From: Bdellovibrionales bacterium
Lineage (GTDB): Bacteria; Bdellovibrionota_C; UBA2361; RFPC01
DNA: 32,768 bases
Direction of reading: 5' to 3'
Assembly (NCBI GenBank): GCA_020434565.1
Contig: JAGRAO010000010.1
Location: 1-32,768, forward strand
A model generated the notes under the pieces. That model had not been told where the DNA came from, searched no databases, and saw only the letters and a program-made list of their open reading frames with translations. A program made the translations under genes and the position numbers. The stretch's first letter is position 1, and each line of letters starts with the position of its first letter. Positions 23,472-30,839 of the stretch are shown piece after piece.

Positions 23472-25358
23472 TTACGAAGTCCATCGAACGAGTAACTCGA
23501 GGAGGTCTCTTTTCCCAAACGGCTTTGCCAAATAATCGTTTATGCTACTCGACATCAATCGTTCACGATCTCCAGCCATCGCACTCGCCGTTAACGCAAT
23601 GATAGGAATAGCTTTGCCTCCTTCAAGAGTTCGAATTATCCGGGAAGCTTCGATTCCATCCATAACAGGCATCTGAATGTCCATAAGCACGATATCGTAG
23701 CGGCCGGCTTTAAAGAGAGAAACGGCTTCCGCTCCATTCTTCGCACACTCAACTGTGTGCCCAAATTTCTGCAAGAGAAGAGACAGTGTTCGTCTATTTA
23801 TTGGATTATCTTCGACAAATAAGACAGAGAGAGGTCGAAGTTCGGGGAGCTCTTCAGATTGATTCGAGACGTTTTGACCGGAAAATTCTCCCTGAGATAC
23901 AAATCGTAGAAGGGGAAGAACAACCTCAAATCGCGCGCCCTCCTCTTGCTTCTCAATCAATCGTATCGAACCACGCATGAGCTCGACGAGTCTGGCGCTT
24001 ATGGTAAGTCCCAATCCAGTTCCACTAAACGCTCTCGTAACAGTCGCATCTCCTTGAGCAAAAGCCTCGAAGATATTTTCTGATTCGTCTGGATGGACGC
24101 CAATACCTGTATCGTTTACGACAAACTCAACGAGATCTTCGGGCCCCTGCGATCGAACCCTCCTCACGGCAAGAGTCACCTGCCCCCCAGCTTCTGTAAA
24201 CTTTACGGCATTTCCGGCAAGATTATGTAAAATCTGAACGATTCGGTTCCCATCAGTAAAATACTGATCAGCAAGATCACCACCAATATCAACGATAAAC
24301 TCGATATTCTTCTTCCGGGCTAACGGGCCGTGAACCTTTTCCACTCCGGAGATTAAAGCGCGTAGTGACACGACTCCTTGAGAGAGTACTATTTTATTTG
24401 CTTCAATTTTTGAAAAATCGAAAATCCCGTTAATTATCCTCAAGAGCGATTCGGCAGACTCAGTAATAGTCGAAACGAGCCCCTGTTGATAATCATTCAA
24501 TTCTGAAGACGAAAGGAGTTCCGCGGTAACAAGGACTCCATGCATCGGCGTTCTAATCTCGTGACTCATATTTGCAAGAAATTGGCTCTTGAGTTCAGCT
24601 ATTCGAACGAGCTCCTCTTTCGCCTTTTGCTCTGAGGTAATATCCGTTGCTATCCCAGCAATTGCATAAATCGAACCGTCCGCATCAAAAAGAGGCATTT
24701 TTGCTGAGATATACGTATGGAGACCATCATCTTGCGGGGCTTGCTCGAGGAGTTCAACCTTCTCTCCCCCTTCAAGTACCATTCGGTCTACCCTTTGGAA
24801 TTTCTCAGCAGCTTCAACCGGAAAAATCTGATAATCGTCCTTCCCCAGATACTCACCTTCTATTCGAAACAGCTCTCGAAACCTCTGATTCATAAAGAGA
24901 TATCGACCCTGCCTGTCTTTCGCAAAAATCACAGCTGTTGTTGTATCAAGAATAGCGTGGAGGATCTCTTCGCGTTGGTCAAAGGCTGAAGAAGACGTCT
25001 TTCCGGGTTCTATCCTCTGAACCGATCCACTCACGACTTGCGCTTCGAGGTTCTTGAGAAAACGAAATTCAACTTCTCCTTTGGAGGTTCCATCGCCCTT
25101 CAATCGAAACCGTTTTAATCCAAACTTCTGGCTCCCTTCCAATAGAGAAATTTTCGTATGAGAGAGTTCGTCGGCATGCCGAAGATCAAATGCCTGGAAG
25201 AGATCATCAATCGACCCAGGAGTTTGAGTCCTTTCTAAACCCAACACAGCCGCCAAATTTGGAGAACACCAGAAGGCATTTGAATTGAGCGCCAACTCAA
25301 AAAAGCCCTCTGAGCAGCATGAAAGGATTCGTTCTAATCGCTCACTGTCGTTATTCAT
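23472..25358 (-). CDS. PAS-containing hybrid sensor histidine kinase/response regulator
   Basis: The protein has 628 residues from ATG 25358. Domains: a PAS-like region (about 8-115); a second PAS (128-245, ending in GIATDITSEQKAKEEL); HisKA with phospho-His266 in FLANMSHEIRTPMHG; HATPase_c with N-box NLAGNAVKF (379-387), DTGIG (416-420) and GTGLGL (446-451); and a REC domain with VEDNPINRR, phospho-Asp560 in LMDIQMPVMDG and Lys612 in LAKPF. All key residues are present. There is no membrane segment, so it senses a cytosolic or diffusible signal. The REC is C-terminal and there is no Hpt domain, so phosphate must pass to a separate Hpt protein or the REC acts in another way. No Shine-Dalgarno is visible; its start overlaps the stop of a small upstream ORF (ATGA), suggesting translational coupling. 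Confidence 0.9.
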   Translation of the reverse strand: MNNDSERLERILSCCSEGFFELALNSNAFWCSPNLAAVLGLERTQTPGSIDDLFQAFDLRHADELSHTKISLLEGSQKFGLKRFRLKGDGTSKGEVEFRFLKNLEAQVVSGSVQRIEPGKTSSSAFDQREEILHAILDTTTAVIFAKDRQGRYLFMNQRFRELFRIEGEYLGKDDYQIFPVEAAEKFQRVDRMVLEGGEKVELLEQAPQDDGLHTYISAKMPLFDADGSIYAIAGIATDITSEQKAKEELVRIAELKSQFLANMSHEIRTPMHGVLVTAELLSSSELNDYQQGLVSTITESAESLLRIINGIFDFSKIEANKIVLSQGVVSLRALISGVEKVHGPLARKKNIEFIVDIGGDLADQYFTDGNRIVQILHNLAGNAVKFTEAGGQVTLAVRRVRSQGPEDLVEFVVNDTGIGVHPDESENIFEAFAQGDATVTRAFSGTGLGLTISARLVELMRGSIRLIEKQEEGARFEVVLPLLRFVSQGEFSGQNVSNQSEELPELRPLSVLFVEDNPINRRTLSLLLQKFGHTVECAKNGAEAVSLFKAGRYDIVLMDIQMPVMDGIEASRIIRTLEGGKAIPIIALTASAMAGDRERLMSSSINDYLAKPFGKRDLLELLVRWTS

Positions 25359-25570
25359 GACCAACCACTTCTGAAGAGGAATGGAACAACAAACGAACCA
25401 CTAGAGGCAAGAGTTAAATGGGCGAATGACCCGCGGATGGCATCCTCCTCTCCTTCGTAAGCCACGTTGAAGGCCAAACCGAGAAGAAAAAAAGTTAGGC
25501 CGACGAAGAGTCCTACTGCCCTGAAAGAATTGGTCTTTAAGAGCCGATTGGCCTGCTCTGCGCTACGCAG
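25355..25570 (-). CDS. Possible small membrane protein translationally coupled to the hybrid kinase
   Basis: A frame of 71 codons is open from just after a TAA (25571-25573) to a TGA that overlaps the kinase start as ATGA. It encodes a hydrophobic segment (AVGLFVGLTFFLLGLAFNVA), an acidic loop (EGEEDAIRG) and a second hydrophobic stretch (SSGSFVVPFLFRSGW), a sensible two-helix membrane topology. It fills the space between two genes with no overlap. The problem is the start: the only early candidate is CTG at 25570; TTG (25477) or GTG (25465) would lose the first helix. It may use a rare start, or be a decayed gene. The kinase has no ribosome-binding site of its own, which supports coupling. 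Confidence 0.35.
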   Translation of the reverse strand: MRSAEQANRLLKTNSFRAVGLFVGLTFFLLGLAFNVAYEGEEDAIRGSFAHLTLASSGSFVVPFLFRSGWS

Positions 25571-25642
25571 TTAATGGGAAAACTGCACATTAATAAGCTA
25601 TTCAGAGCGCCTCTCCACCATAACTCATGCAAGGTTTTTCTT

Positions 25643-28348
25643 ATGAGATTATCCATGGCTCGTCTTTTTAATCCAAAGAGTGTCACTGTTTTTATTTTGG
25701 CGCTTTTTACGATCCTCACTCAAAGGCAACTGTTTGCTGCAGAAGGTGCACGCATCCTCGTTGGAGTGATTCAGACTCACGCATCATACCGGTCAAGAGT
25801 TGTATGTAAGAATAGAGGTGCTAAAAGCCTCGCTCTTCGCGTGCGCTACATCCTTCCCACGGGAGAGACTCTCGGGAAGAAAAAGTTTCAACTTCTCTCT
25901 CATGAACATAAACGGCTCCCTTTCAAACGAAGAATGAAAGGATCGGATCATTCTTCGATACTTTACGAGATACGTACTCAGAGAGAGGTTTCCTGTGCGA
26001 CCCTGTACTCTCCCCTTCACTCTTCGGCTCTTTCGAATGCTCAATCTGGGGAGTCTATGATCCCTCTAAAGGTGCCTGCCAAGATCATCTCAGAGTCTCC
26101 CCTTTCTCCTGGACCGGAGGAACTCCCGTTCCACGAGCAGCAAGAGAATCAGGTCAACTGTCAGTTGGCCGATTTGAATGCAGATCGCGTTGTGTCAATT
26201 CTTGACTATTTAATTGCGCTCGAGCGCTATCTTACAGGGGAGGAACTCCCCGATATTGATTCGAATGGAATTCGAGATCAAAGAGACTTAAACGCTCTCT
26301 ACGGGTGTTTCGGAACCCAGCTTACACCTGGAACTCCAAGCATCACCTGCTCAGATTCAGACGAGGGAGTTGATCCTTTTACCCAAGGGACAGTTCGAGT
26401 ACGAGAAGAAAGCTCAGACTCATCTCGTATTTCTGAAATTGCGACTGACTTTTGTGTTGGAAACAGCATTTACGAGTTTTCCTTTGGCCCCGCATGCGTC
26501 GGACAAGAGGGCGCTCATATAAGGGGGGAACAGATAGACTGTGCCGCACTTGGAAGATTTCGGTGCGACTCAGAGAGAGGAGCCTGTGTACCCCTCGAAT
26601 CTCCATCAAACGCCCCACCCCAAGTATCAGCGGGCGGAGATCTTGAAGTTACTCTTCCAGAGGGATCGGTCTACCTTTTTGGTTCGGTAACTGATGATGG
26701 TTTCCCTTCTGGTACTGTGAGAATTACGTGGTCACTCGTTGACGGTCCAGAGCAAATCACTTTTTCAAACTCGCATTCACCGATTACTCGAGCAAACTTC
26801 ATTTCTCCCGGTACCTATATCCTACAACTCTCGGCATCTGACGGAGAGGCAACCTCAAGTGATACCGTTTCTATTTCAGTACGAACAAGGACAGAAGAGT
26901 TTCCAGTGCTTGTTCCCGGTGATGGATTTACTGACGATAATTCGATCGGTGTCGATCCGAGAGGGGAAAGCTCAGGCTCGACAGCCTCAAAGGCAATTGC
27001 GCGCTGGGACGTTGTGCCGTGGCGCGATATTACGGAGCTCTCTTACATAGGCGTGCTTGCTTTCCATGCGGAAGGAATTGAGCGAGTAGATTTTAGCCTT
27101 GAAGGAGGAGCATGGACTTCTGTATATGAACCGCGACTCAATCCGGACACGCAGGTAGAAGAGTATACTGCAGCGATCGATCCGACACTTCTTGAAGATG
27201 GTGCCATTGAGATCCAGGCTATTGTTTGGCCTCAACAAGGTTCTCCACGGATTCTCGCGGGAGCTATCAACGAAAATACAATTTCTACTGGCGAGCACAG
27301 CATGGAGCTCTTTTCAAACGGGTCTGGTAGCCTTCCAACTGCCGAGATTTGGATCTCACCAACCGGATCCGACGATACCGGAAACGGCACTTCTGCACTG
27401 CCCTTCGCTACCGTAAAACGTGCTTTGTATGCGAGCACAGCGCGAGGACGAAACGTGGGAAGCTCCGTTGAAGCAGACGGTACAACGGTCTTTCTTGCAG
27501 AGGGAGATTATGGGTGGAGCAACGGGGTTGAGTATTCTACTGCCTATTCTCGATGGGTAACCATTACTGCCGCGCCCGGAGCCAACCCCGATCTCGTAAG
27601 AATCTCTTCTCGAGGAGTAGATGACCATGGTCTCCGTATAAGTCGGATACGACTCTTGAACCTCACTATCATGCAGGATGGAGAAAATACCCGCGCTTCG
27701 GTCACTGGTACAGGAGCTAATAGGGCTCTTTGGATCGATCACAGCGTGATGCAGGGATCTTCTCGCCGATCGGAGTTTGTGGGTGGATTTCAGTATCGGT
27801 TTATAACTTCGACTTCTAAGATTTTTGGCCGAAATGCCTTTCGGAGCTATCACTTGGTGCGGAATTGTACAGCCCTCCATATCGGTGAGGATGGAGTCTC
27901 AGATTCAAAGCTCGTAGTGAACACGAGTGTTCACGATATTTCTCCTTTTGATTCACAGGTTCATCCCGATGGGGCAGCGTATTGGCCCTCTGAAAATGTT
28001 ATTCTCTTCAATGTATCCGCGACAGGCCTCGCAAGCTCTCAAGGTCTTTTCTTTGGTGATATGCAGGATATGGCGATAGTAAACTCTCTCTTTGACAACC
28101 AAACTGACGTACCGCCACAAGTGGGGCTTGTTTTTCATCTCCTCGGCCAGCAGACACGAAACGTCTACTTTCTCAACTCGACTTTTATCGGTGGATCAAA
28201 CTTTCGAGTCGACCGTGGATTTGCTGCTGACCCATTGATGCCTGTCGTTCTTGATAACACCTTTTTTTCAACGGCCTCGGGGAGACCCGCGCCGAGCTAT
28301 GATATTCCTGGTGTTGAGTACCGTAACGAACCCGCAAGCCACCCATAA
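25643..28348 (+). CDS. Secreted dockerin-like + PKD-like + right-handed beta-helix protein
   Basis: The protein has 901 residues. The ATG at 25643 (CAAGG 8 bases upstream) gives the signal peptide SVTVFILALFTILTQRQLFA. Domains: an N-terminal strand-rich region; EF-hand/dockerin-like motifs (ADLNADRVVSILDYLIAL and DIDSNGIRDQRDLN, about 176-220); a Cys-rich module (236-316; CSDSDEG...TDFC...ACVG); a PKD/K319-like immunoglobulin-fold domain (about 325-413; FGSVTDDGFPSGTVRITWSL, SPGTYILQLSASDGE); an unassigned 140-residue part; then a DUF1565-like start of a right-handed beta-helix (IWISPTGSDDTGNGTSALPF near 569) with repeated rungs to the end. Beta-helices of this type are often polysaccharide lyases or adhesins, but no catalytic motif is evident. 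The first two modules match those of the vWA protein at 1737. Confidence 0.8.
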   Translation: MRLSMARLFNPKSVTVFILALFTILTQRQLFAAEGARILVGVIQTHASYRSRVVCKNRGAKSLALRVRYILPTGETLGKKKFQLLSHEHKRLPFKRRMKGSDHSSILYEIRTQREVSCATLYSPLHSSALSNAQSGESMIPLKVPAKIISESPLSPGPEELPFHEQQENQVNCQLADLNADRVVSILDYLIALERYLTGEELPDIDSNGIRDQRDLNALYGCFGTQLTPGTPSITCSDSDEGVDPFTQGTVRVREESSDSSRISEIATDFCVGNSIYEFSFGPACVGQEGAHIRGEQIDCAALGRFRCDSERGACVPLESPSNAPPQVSAGGDLEVTLPEGSVYLFGSVTDDGFPSGTVRITWSLVDGPEQITFSNSHSPITRANFISPGTYILQLSASDGEATSSDTVSISVRTRTEEFPVLVPGDGFTDDNSIGVDPRGESSGSTASKAIARWDVVPWRDITELSYIGVLAFHAEGIERVDFSLEGGAWTSVYEPRLNPDTQVEEYTAAIDPTLLEDGAIEIQAIVWPQQGSPRILAGAINENTISTGEHSMELFSNGSGSLPTAEIWISPTGSDDTGNGTSALPFATVKRALYASTARGRNVGSSVEADGTTVFLAEGDYGWSNGVEYSTAYSRWVTITAAPGANPDLVRISSRGVDDHGLRISRIRLLNLTIMQDGENTRASVTGTGANRALWIDHSVMQGSSRRSEFVGGFQYRFITSTSKIFGRNAFRSYHLVRNCTALHIGEDGVSDSKLVVNTSVHDISPFDSQVHPDGAAYWPSENVILFNVSATGLASSQGLFFGDMQDMAIVNSLFDNQTDVPPQVGLVFHLLGQQTRNVYFLNSTFIGGSNFRVDRGFAADPLMPVVLDNTFFSTASGRPAPSYDIPGVEYRNEPASHP

Positions 28349-28359
28349 TGAATTCATCG

Positions 28360-28382
28360 AGAACACCGCTTGGCTTTGTTCT
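28360..28382 (+). terminator. Possible hairpin after the beta-helix gene
   Basis: AGAACA (28360-28365) pairs with TGTTCT (28377-28382) across an 11-base loop, 12 bases after the stop. There is no T run after the stem, so it is only a weak terminator candidate. Confidence 0.25.
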
Positions 28383-28438
28383 TCATTCCCTGAATACCCC
28401 CGGCTAGATAGTTCGGACTGATCCCCATACATAGTCTT

Positions 28439-28463
28439 GAGTAGCTCCACAAAGCTGCTACTC
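28439..28463 (+). promoter_or_regulatory. Leader hairpin GAGTAGC/GCTACTC
   Basis: A perfect 7-bp stem (28439-28445 with 28457-28463) with an 11-base loop stands 25 bases before the start codon of the next gene. The loop contains AGCT-type self-pairing with the stem base, so two alternative foldings exist. No T run follows, so a leader structure is more likely than a terminator. Confidence 0.35.
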
Positions 28464-28487
28464 TCATCCAATTCAAAGGGAATTATT

Positions 28488-29126
28488 ATGCAGTCTCCAC
28501 TGAACATCATCGGCCCACCCCAAGGCGAAAAACATCATCTTGAAGTCGTTGTCCCGGACAATCTCGACGAGTGGCCGAGTCTTCCTGGATTTCCAAAGCC
28601 CTCGACCGAATATGAGGAGATGCAGCTGGTCTCAAGACTCCAATCGATGATTGAACACGGACTTGAGTCTGAACAAGGGCTTTTCACGATTGTTAACGGC
28701 AATATTCCGGCGATTTTCACCAACCGTGACCCAGAAGAGATTCTCGAAAGTTTACGGAGAACAGAAAATGCGGCCATGGATTCGATGTTCGATCCTATCA
28801 AACTTGGTCTTGGCTCGATCCAGAGAGCATTATTTCAAACCCTCTTGCGAGAAAAGCTCCTTGAGCAGGGAGAGGAATCTCCAACTCTTGAACCTTTGAA
28901 CCTTGAGGCTCTTCGTGGTCTCCTAAACGAAATTCTACCAACCGCTGCAACTCGAATGCATCAGGCTGAGGGAGAGGACAAAATCCTCGCAGCGCAGCTC
29001 ATTTGCCTCTGCCGAGCAACGTTTTATGTCCCGGGCGGGCCTTTAGTTCTCTTCCCTGAGGGGATGCACCCGATAGTAGATAGCTTGTATTATCGCGCTA
29101 AGAAAATAGTAAGGAGTGGGGAGTAA
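28488..29126 (+). CDS. Soluble protein of unknown function
   Basis: The protein has 212 residues. AAAGGG (28475-28480) is 7 bases before the ATG at 28488; the longer frame start at 28437 lies inside the leader hairpin and is rejected. It is acidic and largely helical (EEMQLVSRLQSMIEHGLESE; LLREKLLEQGEESPTLEPLN; LEALRGLLNEILPTAATRM), with no signal peptide or membrane helix and two Cys (LICLCRA). No family is recognised. The N-terminal layout (short strand part, then helices) and acidic Glu-rich composition loosely recall the soluble proteins at 15750 and 22281, without clear alignment. It precedes the DUF2256-photolyase pair by 80 bases. Confidence 0.6.
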   Translation: MQSPLNIIGPPQGEKHHLEVVVPDNLDEWPSLPGFPKPSTEYEEMQLVSRLQSMIEHGLESEQGLFTIVNGNIPAIFTNRDPEEILESLRRTENAAMDSMFDPIKLGLGSIQRALFQTLLREKLLEQGEESPTLEPLNLEALRGLLNEILPTAATRMHQAEGEDKILAAQLICLCRATFYVPGGPLVLFPEGMHPIVDSLYYRAKKIVRSGE

Positions 29127-29206
29127 TTCCGACTTCTTTCCGGTGGTCTGCCATTTTTCTACCCCCCTTCCTCTAGCGATGCGTCGCGCAGCGGAGGGTA
29201 TGGTGT

Positions 29207-29398
29207 ATGAAAAAATCTCATTTCCCGACGAAGGTGTGTCCGACCTGCAATCGGCCGTTTTCCTGGCGAAAAAAATGGACCCGGTGCTGGGAAAACGTAA
29301 AGTACTGCAGCAAGCGGTGTGCTGGGGCAAAAAAACCCAAGGAAGAGCGTGTCCAACGAAGCTTTCTTGATACTCGGAAATCAACTTTTCCCGCTTGA
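29207..29398 (+). CDS. DUF2256 zinc-finger-like small protein
   Basis: The protein has 63 residues. GGAGGG (29193-29198) precedes the ATG at 29207. The protein has the DUF2256 pattern: [19 protein letters not shown], then [12 protein letters not shown]. Cys11, Cys14, Cys34 and Cys38 form a likely zinc site. The domain is known mainly from its place next to, or fused to, photolyase/cryptochrome-family genes. That is the case here: the photolyase-related frame begins inside its 3' end. Its role with the photolyase is not established. Confidence 0.85.
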   Translation: MKKSHFPTKVCPTCNRPFSWRKKWTRCWENVKYCSKRCAGAKKPKEERVQRSFLDTRKSTFPA

Positions 29399-30839
29399 GC
29401 TCCTCCCCTTTAAGGGGAAAAAAGTTTTCATGGCTGAAGATTTTAGCCTCTGTACCCATTTCGCCTACCACAAACACAAACTCATTCTCTTCCTAGCTGC
29501 AATGCGAGAGTACGGAGACGAACTTCGTCGCCATGGTTTTGAGCCGTACTACCATTTTCTCAGGGAAGAAAGCGTTAGTCAGAGTTACGAAGAGAAGCTC
29601 GTCGATTTCCTATTTAAGCAGAAGATCAAGGTTCTTCACTGTTTTGAAATTGAAGACAAATTTTTTGAATCGCGAATTTCTCTCTGTTTGAAAGACAGCG
29701 GGATTACTCTCGTAACTCATCCAACTCCAATGTTTCTCTTTTCCCGTGAGGATTTTCGAGATTACAACCGCTCGGTCCGAACCCCCTTCATGAAAACCTA
29801 TTACGAAGAGCGGAGGAGAAAGACCTCATACCTTATGGCAGAGGGGAAACCCCACGGAGGAAAATTCAGCTTTGACTCAGAAAACCGAAAGAAACTTCCA
29901 AAGGGGAAAACTTGCCCCACCGTCACCTTCCCGAAAACAACGAGACATGTTCGCGAGGTTTCTTTACTCGTTGACTCACTCTTCTCGAGCCACCCCGGTG
30001 AGTCGAGCAATTTTTGGCTTCCCGTAACACGAGACGCAGCCCTCAAGTGGTTTCATCTCTTTCTTGAGCAACGGTTTCAGGACTTCGGTCCATACGAAGA
30101 CGCTCTCTCCGGGAAGGAGCCTTTTCTCTTTCACTCAGTATTGAGCCCCATGCTTAATCTCGGACTCCTCACTCCAAAGGAAGTCATCGTTTCGGCAATT
30201 GAGAGCGCCCAGAAAAACGACATTCCTCTCAATTCCCTTGAGGGCTTTGTCCGACAAATATTGGGATGGCGAGAATTTGTTCGAGGAATTTACCGAGAAT
30301 ACAGCGAAACGCAGGAAACGAGGAATTTTTTTGGTCACTCTCGCAAACTTACATCAAGGTGGTACACAGGCGAACTCGTGCTCCCACCACTCCAAGATGC
30401 AGTCAAAAAGGCTATCCGCTTTGGCTACAATCACCATATTGAACGGTTGATGATTATCAGCAACACCATGCTTCTTCTTGAGGTGGATCCAAAAGAAGTC
30501 TATCGCTGGTTTATGGAGATGTATGTCGATTCAAGCGACTGGGTGATGGGACCAAATGTTTTTGGTATGGGACAATTTAGTGATGGCGGAATTTTTGCAA
30601 CAAAACCTTACACCTGTGGGTCAAACTACATTCGAAAGATGAGTGACTACATAAAGGGAGATTGGTGTGACGCACTCGATGGGCTCTATTGGCAGTTTAT
30701 TGAGAAGCACAGCGATTTTTATCTCTCCAGTCCCCGTATGGGACAGATGGTGTACCTCCTTGAAAAAATCGGTACAGAAAGAAAAAAGACTATTTATTCT
30801 GCCGCCCAAAAATTCCAGAAAGCAGTCACAGAGCCTTAG
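29349..30839 (+). CDS. Deoxyribodipyrimidine photolyase-related protein (PhrB/FeS-BCP family) apparently without most Fe-S ligands
   Basis: The protein has 496 residues from GTG 29349 (GGAAG just upstream), overlapping the DUF2256 gene by 50 bases; GTG 29319 is the alternative. The N-terminus [13 protein letters not shown] fits the 'LGDQL' start of the family. FAD-domain motifs: [15 protein letters not shown] (302-316), [17 protein letters not shown] (360-376), [20 protein letters not shown] (395-414) and [19 protein letters not shown] (416-434). Family members repair (6-4) or related photoproducts and normally carry a [4Fe-4S] cluster held by four Cys. Here, by remembered alignment, the 'TDMNCL' Cys is Pro (GELVLPPLQ), the 'YCkgC' pair is missing ([12 protein letters not shown]) and only one Cys remains, with the loop shortened. 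The cluster is therefore probably lost. Confidence 0.85.
   Translation: MSNEAFLILGNQLFPLELLPFKGKKVFMAEDFSLCTHFAYHKHKLILFLAAMREYGDELRRHGFEPYYHFLREESVSQSYEEKLVDFLFKQKIKVLHCFEIEDKFFESRISLCLKDSGITLVTHPTPMFLFSREDFRDYNRSVRTPFMKTYYEERRRKTSYLMAEGKPHGGKFSFDSENRKKLPKGKTCPTVTFPKTTRHVREVSLLVDSLFSSHPGESSNFWLPVTRDAALKWFHLFLEQRFQDFGPYEDALSGKEPFLFHSVLSPMLNLGLLTPKEVIVSAIESAQKNDIPLNSLEGFVRQILGWREFVRGIYREYSETQETRNFFGHSRKLTSRWYTGELVLPPLQDAVKKAIRFGYNHHIERLMIISNTMLLLEVDPKEVYRWFMEMYVDSSDWVMGPNVFGMGQFSDGGIFATKPYTCGSNYIRKMSDYIKGDWCDALDGLYWQFIEKHSDFYLSSPRMGQMVYLLEKIGTERKKTIYSAAQKFQKAVTEP

Noticed and set aside
23447-23602. Plus-strand 51-codon frame starting in an ATGA overlap with the 389-residue gene stop
   Set aside because: It runs antisense through the conserved REC domain of the kinase, and its sequence follows from that domain's codons.
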